DNA of 64,000 nt from Bartonella taylorii 8TBB (GCF_902825155.1 NZ_CADEAG010000003.1:1-64000); one strand, 5' to 3'; shown: positions 48,875 to 59,712, counted from the stretch's first letter. Made by a program: numbers and translations. The notes: a model not told the origin generated them from the sequence alone.

Positions 48875-50065
48875 TTAGTTTTCTAAATATTTTATCGGAT
48901 CAACAGGTAACGAATTCTTACGTACTTCAAAATAAACACGTGGCGTTTTAACATTTCCTGAAACACCCGATTTAGCAATCTCATCACCACGTCGTATCCG
49001 TTGTCCCTTATTAACAACAAGCTTACTGTTACATCCATAAATAGTAATAACATTGTCTTCGTGTCGAATCATAACAACATTACCAAGCTCTTTTAACCCA
49101 TCACTCGCATAGATAACGACACCATTTTCCGCAGCTTTTACCGATGAGCCTTCAGGCACAGCAATGTCTATTCCTCGATTAGTTGCTGTTCCTTTTTTCT
49201 GACCAAACTGACTCAACAAACGCCCTCGTACTGGCCAACGCATTTTAGAAATTCCTGTGGTTTGCGGAGTAATGATATTATCTGTATTCGTAATAGCATC
49301 TGGTAAACCAGTTTGATGGCTCAATTGGGTCATCTGTCTGGAAGAATTCTTCTCAATATTTGATCTGTTCATTTTTGTAGAAGGGACAATTGTTACAGGA
49401 GTTTTATATATAGGTGGAGCCTTCTTGTGTTTTATGGAAGACGTAACTTGAGACCGGAATGAAGAATCCTTTGTTGATGATCCCCAATTATCACTGTGAG
49501 CATTTGAAGCTGCCATTGTACGCCTACTTGGGATCATCAGTACCTGACCAATATAAATGGAATTACTGCCTATACCATTTGCTAATTTTAATGCCTCAAC
49601 ACTGACCCCTATTTGCTGTGCAATGCTTAACAGTGTATCCCCACTTTGAACAATATAAGAGTTTCGCCGAAAAATAGGAGAATTATACACTTGTGAACGG
49701 GAAAGTGTTCCAAGATTGCGTGGCGGTGTCCCCATAACTCGACTATCCGGAGAAGGTATCCCACCTTGTTGTAAAGAATTAGTGTACGAAATATTGTCAT
49801 CGGTCCATGAATCATCACTCGGATCCACAGGTGGCAATTCAGCGCTTTGTATCATGCCATCATACGATAGCATTTGCGGATTTGCAGGCATAGTCGTAGT
49901 CATATTTGAACCAGTAGATACCCCACGATGAGAAAAAACATTAGAGAAGCGCTGTGTGCCGGAACTACACCCTGCAAAAACCGCTATCATCGTTAGAAAA
50001 GCCATTCTCTGAAAATTATGCCGGAAAATATTACCCAAAACTTTTAAACACATAGTTTTGCTCAC
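48875..50065 (-). CDS. LysM/LytM (M23-like) lipoprotein, NlpD/EnvC-type, degenerate metal site
   Basis: Probable envelope lipoprotein that regulates cell-wall amidases. The 396-residue product has a hydrophobic leader ending in a lipobox (VFAGC, Cys about 33). A LysM domain follows at about 134-178 (YIVQSGDTLLSIAQQIGVSV, NSIYIGQVLMIP), then a Ser/Thr/Lys-rich linker and a C-terminal LytM domain (about 280-396; GRLLSQFGQKKG). Zinc ligands of active M23 peptidases are replaced: HxxxD is NRGID, the HxH motif is RVY, and the third site reads YGCNSKL. It is therefore likely non-catalytic, an amidase activator as in NlpD and EnvC. Confidence 0.85.
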   Translation of the reverse strand: MSKTMCLKVLGNIFRHNFQRMAFLTMIAVFAGCSSGTQRFSNVFSHRGVSTGSNMTTTMPANPQMLSYDGMIQSAELPPVDPSDDSWTDDNISYTNSLQQGGIPSPDSRVMGTPPRNLGTLSRSQVYNSPIFRRNSYIVQSGDTLLSIAQQIGVSVEALKLANGIGSNSIYIGQVLMIPSRRTMAASNAHSDNWGSSTKDSSFRSQVTSSIKHKKAPPIYKTPVTIVPSTKMNRSNIEKNSSRQMTQLSHQTGLPDAITNTDNIITPQTTGISKMRWPVRGRLLSQFGQKKGTATNRGIDIAVPEGSSVKAAENGVVIYASDGLKELGNVVMIRHEDNVITIYGCNSKLVVNKGQRIRRGDEIAKSGVSGNVKTPRVYFEVRKNSLPVDPIKYLEN

Positions 50066-50217
50066 TCGTCAACACTCAACTCACTCTATTAAAGCTTTCT
50101 AATATTACCTAAGAGTTAAAATTAGATATTTTATTCATAAATATCTTTATAATAAGATCAAAATGAATTTATCATAAAAAATAGAATAACTTGCGCAGTA
50201 CCTTAAAATCTAAAAAG

Positions 50218-50877
50218 TTAAAGTATTTCCGCAATGCCTTTAATAAAAGGCTGATAACGTACTTGAAACATTTCTAAACACTCAAATCGACTGCCAATTT
50301 TCGTATAGCGCGACACTTTTTGTACCCCTTCATCAGGCCCTATAGCTTGAATGAGAATTCCATTTTCAGCTAGAAGTTCTAAAAATTCCTTTGGTTCATC
50401 AGAACGTGATGGCCAAATAAGAATACGATCAAATGATCCCAAACCTGTAACAGTACAACTTCCATCAATTTGCCGTACAACAATATTTTCAAGTCCCAAA
50501 CTTTGAAATCTCTGGCGTGCCAAATCAACAAGTGTTTTATAACGATCAACTGTTGTCACACGGTCACTCAAACACGCCATAAGAGCAGTACAAAAACCAG
50601 ATCCTGTACCAATTTCTAAAACACGATGCTTTTTTTTCAACGATAACGCAGAAAGAATCAAGAGTTGCTCTTCCAAACGCTCAATATATTCACCACATTC
50701 AATAGGAATAACTTTATTATCATAAGCACTGTTGATCCAAGGAACAGCAACGAATTGCTGACGCGGAATTTTCTCGAATGCCGAAAAAAAGCGAACATCA
50801 TCAATTCCTTTGCTACGCATTTTAAGCACAAGGCTGGCTAATTCCTCACGAAATCGTAAAATACCCTTTTGCCCCAT
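50218..50877 (-). CDS. pcm: Protein-L-isoaspartate O-methyltransferase
   Basis: SAM-dependent repair methyltransferase for isomerised aspartyl residues. The 219-residue protein has the PCMT motif I VLEIGTGSGFCTALMA (about 83-98), the VTTVDRYKTLVDLARQRF region and the preceding QLLILSALSLK helix. The active-site Ser/Thr stretch that usually reads TISQP is replaced by GEYIERLEEQ, so activity is not certain. It lies 130 bp downstream of serS. surE, often between these genes in relatives, is not here. Confidence 0.82.
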   Translation of the reverse strand: MGQKGILRFREELASLVLKMRSKGIDDVRFFSAFEKIPRQQFVAVPWINSAYDNKVIPIECGEYIERLEEQLLILSALSLKKKHRVLEIGTGSGFCTALMACLSDRVTTVDRYKTLVDLARQRFQSLGLENIVVRQIDGSCTVTGLGSFDRILIWPSRSDEPKEFLELLAENGILIQAIGPDEGVQKVSRYTKIGSRFECLEMFQVRYQPFIKGIAEIL

Positions 50878-51005
50878 AGTATCATTTGTTCTCCAATGAA
50901 ATAGCCCCTTTGTCGTAGATATAACTCATTTAAAAATGCAAAATCTTGCATTTGTACAGCATCATCTTTCAATAAAAAAAACATACCGGTTATCCTTTTG
51001 CAAAA

Positions 51006-52283
51006 TTAAGCAGTAATACAACGTATGCCTTTCATATAGGGTTGTAAAACATCTGGAACAATAATTGATCCATCAGCTTGCTGATAATTCTCAAGAATAG
51101 CGATAAGGCAACGTCCAATAGCTGTACCAGAACCGTTAAGACTATGAACGAAATGTAATGCTTTATCACCTTCTTTACGATACCGTGCATTCATACGTCG
51201 CCCCTGAAAATCTCCACAAACTGAACAGCTGGAAATTTCACGATAACATCCTTGACCTGGGAGCCAAACTTCAATGTCATAAGTTTTACGTGCTGCGAAT
51301 CCCATATCACCCGTAGAAAGAACCACTGTACGAAAAGGCAAACCAAGACGCTTCAATACATCTTCTGCACATTCTGTCATACGTTCCAGTTCCATTAAAG
51401 ACTGTTCTTCAGTGGTAATTGATACCATTTCTACCTTCCAAAACTGATGCTGACGCAACATGCCGCGCGTATCACGGCCTGCAGCTCCCGCCTCCGAACG
51501 AAAACAGGGAGTTAAAGAAGAAAATCGCAGTGGTAAATCTGATATCTCAAGAATTTCATTGTTTACCAAATTTGTTAACGGTACTTCGGCTGTAGAAATA
51601 AGCCATCGCCCATCTGTTGTTTGAAAAAGATCATCAGCAAATTTCGGCAATTGAGCCGCTCCGTAAACAATCTCCTCACGAACGAGAAGAGGTACCGACA
51701 TCTCTGTATAACCATGCTCCTCAACATGTACATCAAGCATAAATTGGCCCAATGCACGTTCAAGCCGTGCCAATGCCCCTGAAAGTACTGTAAAGCGTGT
51801 CCCTGATAAACGACTTGCGCGCTCAAAATCCATCTTTTTGAGATTTTGACCAAGATCAAAATGCTCCTTTGCTGTAAAATCAAATGTTGGGGGAGTACCA
51901 AAATGTCGAATAACAACATTGTCGCTTTCATCTTTGCCTTTGGGAACATCATCCAATGGAATATTCGGGAGTTCTGAAAGAGCTTTCTCAAAACTTTCAG
52001 TCAACCGCTTTTCCTCCACTGTAGCAGAAGAAAGAAAAGTTTTAATCTCTTCAACCTCAGCTCTAAGACGCTCAGTCTTTTTCTGATCACACGCAGCTAA
52101 AGCCTGTCCTATTTCTTTTGAAGCCGCATTGCGACGCTCCTGTGCTGATTGTACTTTAGCAACATGCGAGCGACGCTCAAGATCAAGTTTTATTAATCTT
52201 TCCGCTTGCGGCTCAATACCTCGATTCTCCAGCGCTTCATCTAATTTCTTAGGGTGTTCACGAATCCACTTAATATCTAGCAT
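51006..52283 (-). CDS. serS: Serine--tRNA ligase
   Basis: Class II aminoacyl-tRNA synthetase. The 425-residue protein starts [18 protein letters not shown] and has the long antiparallel coiled-coil arm (about 30-100). Class II motif 2 is [20 protein letters not shown] and motif 3 is [23 protein letters not shown] at 52281-52283 with GAGGAA 5 nt before its preceding TTG; a TTG one codon earlier could also serve. It follows tatC on the same strand. Confidence 0.97.
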   Translation of the reverse strand: MLDIKWIREHPKKLDEALENRGIEPQAERLIKLDLERRSHVAKVQSAQERRNAASKEIGQALAACDQKKTERLRAEVEEIKTFLSSATVEEKRLTESFEKALSELPNIPLDDVPKGKDESDNVVIRHFGTPPTFDFTAKEHFDLGQNLKKMDFERASRLSGTRFTVLSGALARLERALGQFMLDVHVEEHGYTEMSVPLLVREEIVYGAAQLPKFADDLFQTTDGRWLISTAEVPLTNLVNNEILEISDLPLRFSSLTPCFRSEAGAAGRDTRGMLRQHQFWKVEMVSITTEEQSLMELERMTECAEDVLKRLGLPFRTVVLSTGDMGFAARKTYDIEVWLPGQGCYREISSCSVCGDFQGRRMNARYRKEGDKALHFVHSLNGSGTAIGRCLIAILENYQQADGSIIVPDVLQPYMKGIRCITA

Positions 52284-52343
52284 CAAAATTCCTCATTTTC
52301 ATCGTTTTTATTCGTTTCCTATTACACAAGATATACACTCCTC

Positions 52344-53126
52344 TTAAGAGGATTTTTTTCTTTTTTCTATACAGTAAGCGATTAAAATGGAGATCTCATA
52401 AAGAGCTATCGTTGGTAAGGCTACTGCAAACATAGTAAAAAAATCTGATGGGGTTACTATCGCTGCAATTATAAAAGAGGTGAGGATAGCCCACTTTCGC
52501 TTAGATACCAAATCATGAAAAGTTAAAAGTCCAACTTTCGTTAAAAGACTAGTCACAAGAGGTAATTGAAAAATCAAACCAAAAATCAGAATAAATGATG
52601 TCATAAAACTTAAATAATCGGCAATACGGACTATAAACTCTATTCTTAAATGGACATCTGGGAGAAATTGCTGAGAAAGACTAAACCAAAGCATTATTGG
52701 TGCTAACAGAGCGTAAACAAATGCCCCTCCAATACAAAATAAAATCGGTCCACCAATGAGAAATGGTAAAAAAGCCATGCGTTCATTTTTATAAAGTCCT
52801 GGTGCTATAAAGCTATAAAATTGAAAAGCTGTATAGGGAAAGGATAAAATAACCGCTCCAAAAGCAGCAAGTTTCATTTTCGTTAAAAAAGTTTCCCATA
52901 CTTGCGTTGATTGCAGACGAATACTCTCAGGATTACCGCCTGATATTTTCATTGCCCATTGATAAGGCCATATTAAAAAATTTAAAATATAATCTTTGAC
53001 AAGAAAACACAGAATAAAAGCTATCAAAAATGCGAACAGAGCAGAAATAATTCGCTGACGGAGTTCAATCAAATGTTCTAAAAGTGGTGCCATATTGGCA
53101 TCAACTTCGTCTTTCTTAACATTCAT
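52344..53126 (-). CDS. tatC: Twin-arginine translocase subunit TatC
   Basis: Six-helix receptor of the Tat export system. The 260-residue product shows the N-terminal MAPLLEHLIELRQRIISALF signature, the first helix AFLIAFILCFLV, the conserved AFGAVILSFPYTAFQFYSFI and APGLYKNERMAFLPFLIGG, and later helices through FIIAAIVTPSDFFTMF. It overlaps tatB by 4 bp (ATGA), so the genes are translationally coupled in the order tatA, tatB, tatC. Confidence 0.97.
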   Translation of the reverse strand: MNVKKDEVDANMAPLLEHLIELRQRIISALFAFLIAFILCFLVKDYILNFLIWPYQWAMKISGGNPESIRLQSTQVWETFLTKMKLAAFGAVILSFPYTAFQFYSFIAPGLYKNERMAFLPFLIGGPILFCIGGAFVYALLAPIMLWFSLSQQFLPDVHLRIEFIVRIADYLSFMTSFILIFGLIFQLPLVTSLLTKVGLLTFHDLVSKRKWAILTSFIIAAIVTPSDFFTMFAVALPTIALYEISILIAYCIEKRKKSS

Positions 53127-53521
53127 GACACATCTTCTCTCTCTTTAGAAACTAGAGGGATGTTCCCAGAATCCTTAGGATCTACAGATAAGGTTAAATC
53201 TTCATTCGCTTTGTTCTGATCATATTGCAAAATTTCTTTCTCTTTCTCTGATTTATGATGTGTTGTCTCTATATCAAAATTATAGTGGATATCCTCCACC
53301 ACACCATGAATGGGATTATCTGATAATGTCTTTTGTAAATCATCAAGCTCGACTTGTCTCATTGCGTCATCAAACTGGCGACGAAATTCATTTGCCGTTG
53401 AACGTACATACCCCATTGCTTTTGCTATCGTCTTTAGCATTTTAGGTAAATCTTTTGGTCCAACAACGACGATGAGAACAAGTAAGATCACAAGAAACTC
53501 TGGCCCATCAATCCCAAGCAT
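53123..53521 (-). CDS. tatB: Sec-independent translocase protein TatB
   Basis: Single-helix subunit that with TatC forms the twin-arginine receptor. The 132-residue protein starts MLGIDGPEFLVILLVLIVVVGPKDLPKMLKT, with the membrane helix then the amphipathic helix (IAKAMGYVRSTANEFRRQFD); a charged C-terminal tail follows. The GPKDLP hinge is typical TatB. It lies 57 bp after tatA and overlaps tatC. Confidence 0.95.
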   Translation of the reverse strand: MLGIDGPEFLVILLVLIVVVGPKDLPKMLKTIAKAMGYVRSTANEFRRQFDDAMRQVELDDLQKTLSDNPIHGVVEDIHYNFDIETTHHKSEKEKEILQYDQNKANEDLTLSVDPKDSGNIPLVSKEREDVS

Positions 53522-53578
53522 CGTTTATACTCAACTTTCTCATTAAAAAAATAATGTACTATTATGATTGCGTCTTTA

Positions 53579-53890
53579 TCATTTCACATGCTTTTTTTTG
53601 ACAACAGATGCCTTCCCCCCTTTAGAAGAAGAAGTTTTTTTTTTGCGTGCTGATGAACGCTTCACCGATAACGGTTCAGATTGTTGAGGTTCAATATCAA
53701 TTGTTTTGGAAGTATCAATCATTTCAAACTTATTCTCGATACCCTCCTCTTCTTCTTTCATACTCTTTTTGAAAGTTTTAATCCCCTTAGCAACATCACC
53801 CATTAATTCAGAAACCTTGCCACGCCCAAAAAGCACAAGGATAATCAATAAAATTATAATTAAATGCGTTGGTGAAAAAATATTACCCAT
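53579..53890 (-). CDS. tatA: Sec-independent translocase protein TatA
   Basis: Pore-forming subunit of the Tat system. The 103-residue product has the N-terminal helix and hinge [20 protein letters not shown], then [20 protein letters not shown] as the amphipathic helix. The C-terminal half is a Lys/Ser-rich tail longer than in E. coli TatA. It is the first gene of tatABC. In many relatives scpB lies directly upstream; here about 400 bp without a gene leads to a decayed nagZ. Confidence 0.95.
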   Translation of the reverse strand: MGNIFSPTHLIIILLIILVLFGRGKVSELMGDVAKGIKTFKKSMKEEEEGIENKFEMIDTSKTIDIEPQQSEPLSVKRSSARKKKTSSSKGGKASVVKKKHVK

Positions 53891-54300
53891 TACTCTCTCT
53901 CATTGCTTTTCAATTTGATTTCATTTTTTCATGTTTACTCTGAGAAATATATCAAATATAATGGAGTTTTACTTGTATATTTTCTTCCCAAGTTAGAGGC
54001 AATCGTATGTTTTTTATTGTAAGCTGGCTTTTTAACCTCTTTTTCCTTTTACTTAGCGTATTATAATAAACGCAAATACGTTAAAAATAATAAACCGCTT
54101 CAAACTAAATTCAAAATGCTTGAAAACTCTTTTCTTAAAGCAGATTTATCTGGTTTGTCGGGTTACGAAATCCTCCTGTAAGCACTATGCGTATGTTCCA
54201 AACTTTACCTTTTAAAAACAGTACCATCCGTGCAATCGCGCACCTCTCTTGTAAATTACCGTTAAGTGCAAGATAATATCACAACCTGATGCAAAAAACT
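53891..54300. other. Gene-free spacer (scpA/scpB position)
   Basis: About 410 bp between tatA and the nagZ remnant. All frames are interrupted and I recognise no peptide of ScpA or ScpB, the genes commonly found here in Hyphomicrobiales. The tatA promoter presumably lies at its left edge. Confidence 0.5.
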
Positions 54301-54908
54301 TTACGTGTTAAATCTGAGAAATTTTCCGAAAACATAATCCCTGAGAACTTTCATTGATACATCATCTGACGTTAAAAGCCTGTTAAAGCCTATCTTCTTA
54401 CGGATAATATTCTCGATAGCTCCCTTAGACAAGGTTACAGAAACTGTATCATCAATCGCTTCATAAACAACAATATGCGCAATCATTGCACAGCTGATAA
54501 ATCAACCAAATTTTTAAAAGGCATAAAATCGTACTTTTTCAAAATATCAAGCGGGACATCAAGATGTGTTAACGCAAATGCACATCAGAAAGCGCTCATC
54601 CATGTCCGAGAATATGTTTTCATTACTGGTGAAGCACCCCCATCCACAAGTGCTTGAAATGATGCAGATCTCTAAAGCTGTAACTATTTCCTTCTCCTGA
54701 GCATACGCGTTCCAATCATATCACGTGCTCCCCTTATAGGAATATCTAAAACAGGAAGATAATTGGCATTAAAGCCACCTTTTATTAAATCAAAAACATG
54801 AAGTCGAGACATACGTTGCACCCTCCCCTCTTCTTGATCAATAAAAATAAAAACATCATCACACCCACTTCCCTTGACATAAAGAGATGATAAGCGTTTT
54901 GACATCAT
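54301..54908 (-). pseudogene. nagZ: Decayed beta-N-acetylhexosaminidase gene (nagZ)
   Basis: NagZ (GH3 family) removes GlcNAc from anhydromuropeptides in peptidoglycan recycling. Pieces of its sequence remain in order on the minus strand but in different frames: FIFIDQEEGRVQRMSRL and NYLPVLDIPIRGARDMIGTR (54684-54908), EALVDGGASPVMK and the catalytic-loop remnant KHILGHG in a shifted frame (about 54600-54660), LDVPLDILKKYDFMPFKNL (about 54500-54570), then MIAHIVVYEAID and IGFNRLLTSDDVSMKVLRD (54301-54486). Segments between the DQE-GRVQR motif and the LPVLD motif, and the N-terminus, are deleted. Full-length NagZ is about 340 residues; about 200 codons of sequence remain. Confidence 0.9.
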
Positions 54909-55736
54909 TTGCTGTCCCTATATTGCACGTAAACAAAACAAAAACCCAAAGCCTTATGTTCCATCATGAAGGCTTTTGTTTCAGCTCTTAGAACAACGTT
55001 CGAAATACCAATAATTACAGTCTTTATTTACGAGATTATTGCAATACCTTGGTGTTATTTTTATCAACAATCTCTCATTTTGTTGACATGGATCGTATAT
55101 CTTATGTCAATTTTTTTAAGCTATATTTCAATATTATGCATAATAACCTAGCTATTTTACACATAAACATACAACTTGCGCTCTTACTAATAAAAATTAC
55201 TCTTAAATTCTCGCGTTGGAAATCAGTTTGCACACAACGATCGTGTTCTTACTGTTCTTTCTCATAGTGTCATAGTAACTTTGTTAAAGAAAGAAACTAT
55301 TAATCTCATAGTATTTTTATCAAGCATCTAATTTTATCAGGCATTTAATAATGTGTAAATTTTCAAATCGTTGATAAGCTTATTAATCAATGTGAAAATT
55401 ACTTTTAAATTCTTAGTTATTTTCGCTTGTTTTTCAGTTAATTTGTACTCTCTATGATTTCTCCTTTTTAAGGCAAAAATAATAAAAAATTCTTTCACAA
55501 AGATAAATGACAAAGGCTTCAATTGAAGTCTTTTCTCTCTTCCTGTTCGTATCCTGGTAAAAGATTCAAAATATAGCAAATAATTGCTAAAGCCATTATA
55601 TTAGCATTTTTCACTAGATATATATGCTCTTTTGATTGTTTTAACTCTACATAGAGAATGTTTATTGATATAAAGGTCATTATCTATGTTCAGAGTCAAA
55701 TTTAGTAAGCAGTTGTATATAGGGTAGAATTTATTC
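54909..55736. other. AT-rich gene-free region
   Basis: About 830 bp between the nagZ remnant and rlmJ. Small open frames exist on both strands (for example 54966-55151 plus and 55337-55579 minus), but none has a convincing start or family. In relatives a SPOR-domain gene and argS lie upstream of nagZ; I see no trace of either. Confidence 0.5.
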
Positions 55737-56600
55737 ATGAATTATCGGCATATTTATCATGCTGGCAATTTTGCTGATGTTTTTAAACACATTATTGTCA
55801 CCCGCATTGTAGAATATCTCAAGCACAAAGAAAAAGCTTTTCGTGTTATAGATACGCATGCTGGAATCGGCATTTATGATCTCTCTTCTTTGGAAGCACA
55901 CAAAACGGGAGAGTGGCGCGAAGGTATCCAACGGCTTTTTTTAGCTCCTATCCCAGAAGATTTAAAAACACTCCTTTGCCCATGGTATGATATTATTGAT
56001 GCACTCAATAAAGGGGAAAAAGAAATCCTATTCTATCCTGGCTCTCCTGTTGTTATTCGCCAATTATTGCGTAAACAAGATAGACTAACCGCAATTGAAT
56101 TGCATGATGAAGATTACCATATTTTAGCAAAAAATTTTGCCGGTGATTATCAAACAAAAGTCTTGCATTTAGATGGTTGGCTTTCTTTAAATGCGCATTT
56201 ACCACCAAAAGAAAAACGTGGATTTATCCTCGTTGATCCTCCCTTTGAAAAGCCTGGCGAATTTTCTCGCCTTGTTGAAGGATTGGTGAAAGCGTATCGC
56301 CGTTTTCCCAGAGGAATCTACGCTTTATGGTATCCTATTAAATATGACAAAGAAATTGAAAATTTTCTTTATGCACTTTATCAAACAGGAATTCCAAAAA
56401 TTCTACAACTTGAAATGCGTATTCGAAAAAGCTCACTACCACCTACAATGAATGGAAGTGGTATGATTCTTATAAATCCTCCCTACCTTCTTGAAGAAGA
56501 AGTGAAAAAACTGAGTCCCTTTCTTCTCGCTCGTCTGGGACAAGATAAAAATGCACAAATAACGCATAAATGGATACAGAAGGAACGTTCATTATGCTAG
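55737..56600 (+). CDS. rlmJ: 23S rRNA (adenine(2030)-N6)-methyltransferase RlmJ
   Basis: SAM-dependent N6-adenine methyltransferase of 23S rRNA. The 287-residue protein begins with the family N-terminus MNYRHIYHAGNFADVFKHII, then the SAM-binding RVIDTHAGIGIYDLSS (about residues 38-53), the tail of the fold ELHDEDYHILAKNF and the catalytic motif FILVDPPFE (DPPF). The conserved LWYPIKYDKEIE and GSGMILINPPYLLEEE segments are also present. It stands alone between gene-poor regions. Confidence 0.93.
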   Translation: MNYRHIYHAGNFADVFKHIIVTRIVEYLKHKEKAFRVIDTHAGIGIYDLSSLEAHKTGEWREGIQRLFLAPIPEDLKTLLCPWYDIIDALNKGEKEILFYPGSPVVIRQLLRKQDRLTAIELHDEDYHILAKNFAGDYQTKVLHLDGWLSLNAHLPPKEKRGFILVDPPFEKPGEFSRLVEGLVKAYRRFPRGIYALWYPIKYDKEIENFLYALYQTGIPKILQLEMRIRKSSLPPTMNGSGMILINPPYLLEEEVKKLSPFLLARLGQDKNAQITHKWIQKERSLC

Positions 56601-57020
56601 AGTTTTTCATTTAATGTCCACCTTAAATTAAAATCTTCTTCATAAAAATCAAAGATGTGAAACAGCTGAAAAATATTGCAACACTAGAATATCAGTTTCC
56701 TTGAACTTTAATTATGCTCCTTAATGTACATCATAGTCAGCAGCACGAATTTGCCTTTTGAAGTAAAACCTATTTTAATGTAGTTTTTCATCATCATAGA
56801 TTTACTCTTCTTATCCGCAATAGACAAGCGTTGGCAAACTCATAAAACTTTTTTAGACCACCCTTATGCTTTTATGAAAAGTAAAATAACTCCAAAATTG
56901 AATGATCTCATGTCATAATGCGTTATTTATAGGAAAAATGACTATCATTACATACATGATAGGACTTGATAGATAAGAGCATTTCATATGAAAAACAGAA
57001 AACACTTCCGGATAAACTGA
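56601..57020. other. Intergenic region without visible feature
   Basis: About 420 bp between rlmJ and uvrC, AT-rich, with all frames interrupted. No RNA gene seen. The uvrC promoter must lie here. Confidence 0.5.
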
Positions 57021-59006
57021 ATGATCCTGAAAAACAACACAGCTCGTCCCCAAAATGAAAGGGAAAAGCTTCCTTTTCTCTCTCACATTACGTGGGACAA
57101 TGCTAATCAAGGAAATTATAAAAATCAATTGAAAGGTAGCAAACTCATACAAGAGTTTGTCAAACACCTTCCGCATAAGCCAGGCGTTTATCGAATGATT
57201 GATGAGAAGGGTGATGTTCTCTATGTTGGCAAAGCACGTAATCTTAAAAAACGCGTTTCAAACTATACGCGTGAACAAGGGCACAATAACCGTATTGCCC
57301 GCATGATTCATGCGACATATCATATGGAATTTGTCGTGACTCATACAGAAACAGAAGCGCTCCTCCTAGAAGCTAATCTCATAAAAAGGTTACATCCACG
57401 TTTTAATGTTTTACTACGTGACGATAAGAGTTTTCCTTATATCATTATCACGGATGATCATCAGGCACCTGCACTTTACAAACATCGTGGTGCCCGCACA
57501 AGAAAAGCCCATTATTTTGGCCCTTTTGCCTCTTCCGGTGCTGTAACGCAAACAATCAATGTTTTGCAACGCGCCTTTTTATTACGAACCTGTACCGATG
57601 CAGTCTTTGAAAACCGTACGCGCCCCTGTTTACTTTATCAAATTAAGCGATGTTCTGCGCCTTGTACAGATGAAATTAGTAATAGTGATTATAGAGAATT
57701 GGTGAAAGGAGCAAAAACTTTCCTTTCAGGTAAAAGCCAATCTGTTAAAAATGATATGGTTCAAGCTATGCATCACGCCGCAGAAAACCTTGATTTTGAA
57801 CGAGCAGCAGCCTATCGCGACCGCTTATCGGCTCTCTCTCACATACAAAGTCATCAAGGCATTAACCCACAAACAATACAAGAAGCAGATGTATTTGCGA
57901 TTGCGCAACAAGAGGGAGCGACCTGTATTCAAGTGTTCTTTTTCCGTATGGGACAAAATTGGGGAAACAGAGCCTATTTCCCCAAAGCAGATCCATCTTT
58001 TTCTCGTACTGAAATTTTAGCGAGTTTTCTTGCCCAATTCTATGATGATAAGCCTCTTCCAAAACTTATCCTTTTATCTGAATCAGTTGAAGAAAAAGCG
58101 CTTCTTGCGGAGGCATTTAGTCTAAAAGCAAACCGAAAAATACTTCTCTCTTTACCCAAACAAGGTGAACGTAAAACCCTTGTTAATCACGCCTATATCA
58201 ATGCGCATGAAGCACTTGGACGCAAGCTTGCTGAAACAGCTACACATATAAAATTATTTCAGGGGCTTGCTGAAATATTTCAACTGCCTCATATTCCATA
58301 TCGTATAGAAGCCTATGACAATTCTCATATTATGGGGACAAACGCGGTAGGTGTGATGATTGTCGCGGGCCAAATGGGTTTTATTAAAAATCAATATCGT
58401 AAATTCAACATTCGCTCGACCGATATTACACCTGGTGACGATTTTGGAATGATGAAAGAAATCATGAGACGAAGATTTTTACGTCTTATCAAGGAACATA
58501 ATTTACCTAACAAATGCGATGATGTAAAAGGGCAAAATAGTGATTCTTTCCCTATGTGGCCTGATCTCATATTAATCGATGGTGGTGAAGGACAAATAAA
58601 CAGTGTACATACAATACTCTCTGAATTAAAATTGGACGATCTTATCACAGTCGTTGGTATAGCTAAAGGTGCTGATCGTAACGCGGGACGTGAACGGTTT
58701 TTTATAAAAGGTAAAACACCCTTTACACTTTCCCAACGTGATCCTATCCTTTATTTCTTGCAACGTCTTCGCGATGAAGCGCACCGTTTTGCAATTGGAA
58801 CGCACAGAGCAAAACGGAAAAAAGCAACATTCAAAAATCCACTTGATGAAATCGCCAATATTGGTCCAACAAGAAAGCGTGCGTTGCTTCATCATTTTGG
58901 AAGCGCCAAAGCCGTTGCCAATGCTTCACTTGAGGATTTAACAAAAGTTACGGGAATTTCGGTCACCATTGCAAAAAAAATTCATAACTATTTTAATGAA
59001 AAATAA
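57021..59006 (+). CDS. uvrC: Excinuclease ABC subunit C
   Basis: UvrC makes both incisions in nucleotide excision repair. The 661-residue protein has the GIY-YIG nuclease domain ([20 protein letters not shown], about 53-130), the [14 protein letters not shown] segment, a UVR domain binding UvrB (about 245-280; [14 protein letters not shown]), the RNase H-like endonuclease domain with [13 protein letters not shown] and [13 protein letters not shown], and C-terminal helix-hairpin-helix motifs ([20 protein letters not shown]). The start at 57021 gives an N-terminal extension of about 50 residues; later ATGs are possible. Confidence 0.96.
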   Translation: MILKNNTARPQNEREKLPFLSHITWDNANQGNYKNQLKGSKLIQEFVKHLPHKPGVYRMIDEKGDVLYVGKARNLKKRVSNYTREQGHNNRIARMIHATYHMEFVVTHTETEALLLEANLIKRLHPRFNVLLRDDKSFPYIIITDDHQAPALYKHRGARTRKAHYFGPFASSGAVTQTINVLQRAFLLRTCTDAVFENRTRPCLLYQIKRCSAPCTDEISNSDYRELVKGAKTFLSGKSQSVKNDMVQAMHHAAENLDFERAAAYRDRLSALSHIQSHQGINPQTIQEADVFAIAQQEGATCIQVFFFRMGQNWGNRAYFPKADPSFSRTEILASFLAQFYDDKPLPKLILLSESVEEKALLAEAFSLKANRKILLSLPKQGERKTLVNHAYINAHEALGRKLAETATHIKLFQGLAEIFQLPHIPYRIEAYDNSHIMGTNAVGVMIVAGQMGFIKNQYRKFNIRSTDITPGDDFGMMKEIMRRRFLRLIKEHNLPNKCDDVKGQNSDSFPMWPDLILIDGGEGQINSVHTILSELKLDDLITVVGIAKGADRNAGRERFFIKGKTPFTLSQRDPILYFLQRLRDEAHRFAIGTHRAKRKKATFKNPLDEIANIGPTRKRALLHHFGSAKAVANASLEDLTKVTGISVTIAKKIHNYFNEK

Positions 59007-59079
59007 GCTTGTTTCATTATCTTTGCCTTGTTACGTTTATAAAATGAACCATCTCTTACAAAGAATTGAAAATAGCTCT

Positions 59080-59661
59080 ATGAAAAATCATACTTTTTCT
59101 TTTCCAAATATTCTGACTTATGCACGGATTATCGCAGTGCCAATGGTTGTTGCGTGCTTTTTCTTAGAAGGACGGCTGCAATCAAGCGATATCGCACGTT
59201 GGACCGCTGCTTCTATTTTTGTTATTGCATCTATTACTGACTTTCTTGATGGCTACCTTGCCCGTATTTGGGAACAAACATCCAATATCGGTCGCATGTT
59301 AGATCCAATTGCAGATAAGCTTCTCGTATCTGCTTGTTTGCTCTTACTTGCCGCCGACAGTACTATCGCTGGGTGGACACTATGGGCAGCTATTATTATC
59401 CTTTGTCGGGAAATTCTTGTATCAGGACTACGTGAGTACTTGGCTGAATTGAAAGTCAGTGTTCCCGTCTCTCGTCTTGCAAAATGGAAAACTTTTGTAC
59501 AGATGATAGCCATTGTCCTTCTCTTAGCAGGACCGGCCGGTAATAAAATTTTCATTTACACAGTGGAATTCGGCATTACCATGCTATGGATTTCTGCTCT
59601 TCTCACATTGTGGACAGGATGGGATTATTTTCGAGCTGGCTTAAAACACGTTATCACATGA
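59080..59661 (+). CDS. pgsA: CDP-diacylglycerol--glycerol-3-phosphate 3-phosphatidyltransferase
   Basis: Membrane enzyme making phosphatidylglycerol phosphate. About 193 residues with the CDP-alcohol phosphotransferase signature DGYLARIWEQTSNIGRMLDP followed by IADK (D..DG..AR......G..lD...D) at about 52-75 and about five membrane helices. I chose ATG 59080, which gives MKNHTFSFPNILTYARIIAV; the frame is open upstream through the end of uvrC, with an alternative ATG at 59044. It follows uvrC by 73 bp, the usual uvrC-pgsA pair. moaD and moaE, often next in relatives, are not here. Confidence 0.93.
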   Translation: MKNHTFSFPNILTYARIIAVPMVVACFFLEGRLQSSDIARWTAASIFVIASITDFLDGYLARIWEQTSNIGRMLDPIADKLLVSACLLLLAADSTIAGWTLWAAIIILCREILVSGLREYLAELKVSVPVSRLAKWKTFVQMIAIVLLLAGPAGNKIFIYTVEFGITMLWISALLTLWTGWDYFRAGLKHVIT

Positions 59662-59712
59662 AAAGTTATGCACTTTATACACTCTTTTAAAAAATTTAAA
59701 CCTTATAAGATA

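Noticed and set aside
55337-55579. 80-codon minus-strand frame upstream of rlmJ
   Set aside because: Lys/Ile/Leu-rich composition expected of AT-rich non-coding DNA, no start signal.
57751-58020. 89-codon frame within uvrC
   Set aside because: Out-of-frame shadow of a well-supported gene.
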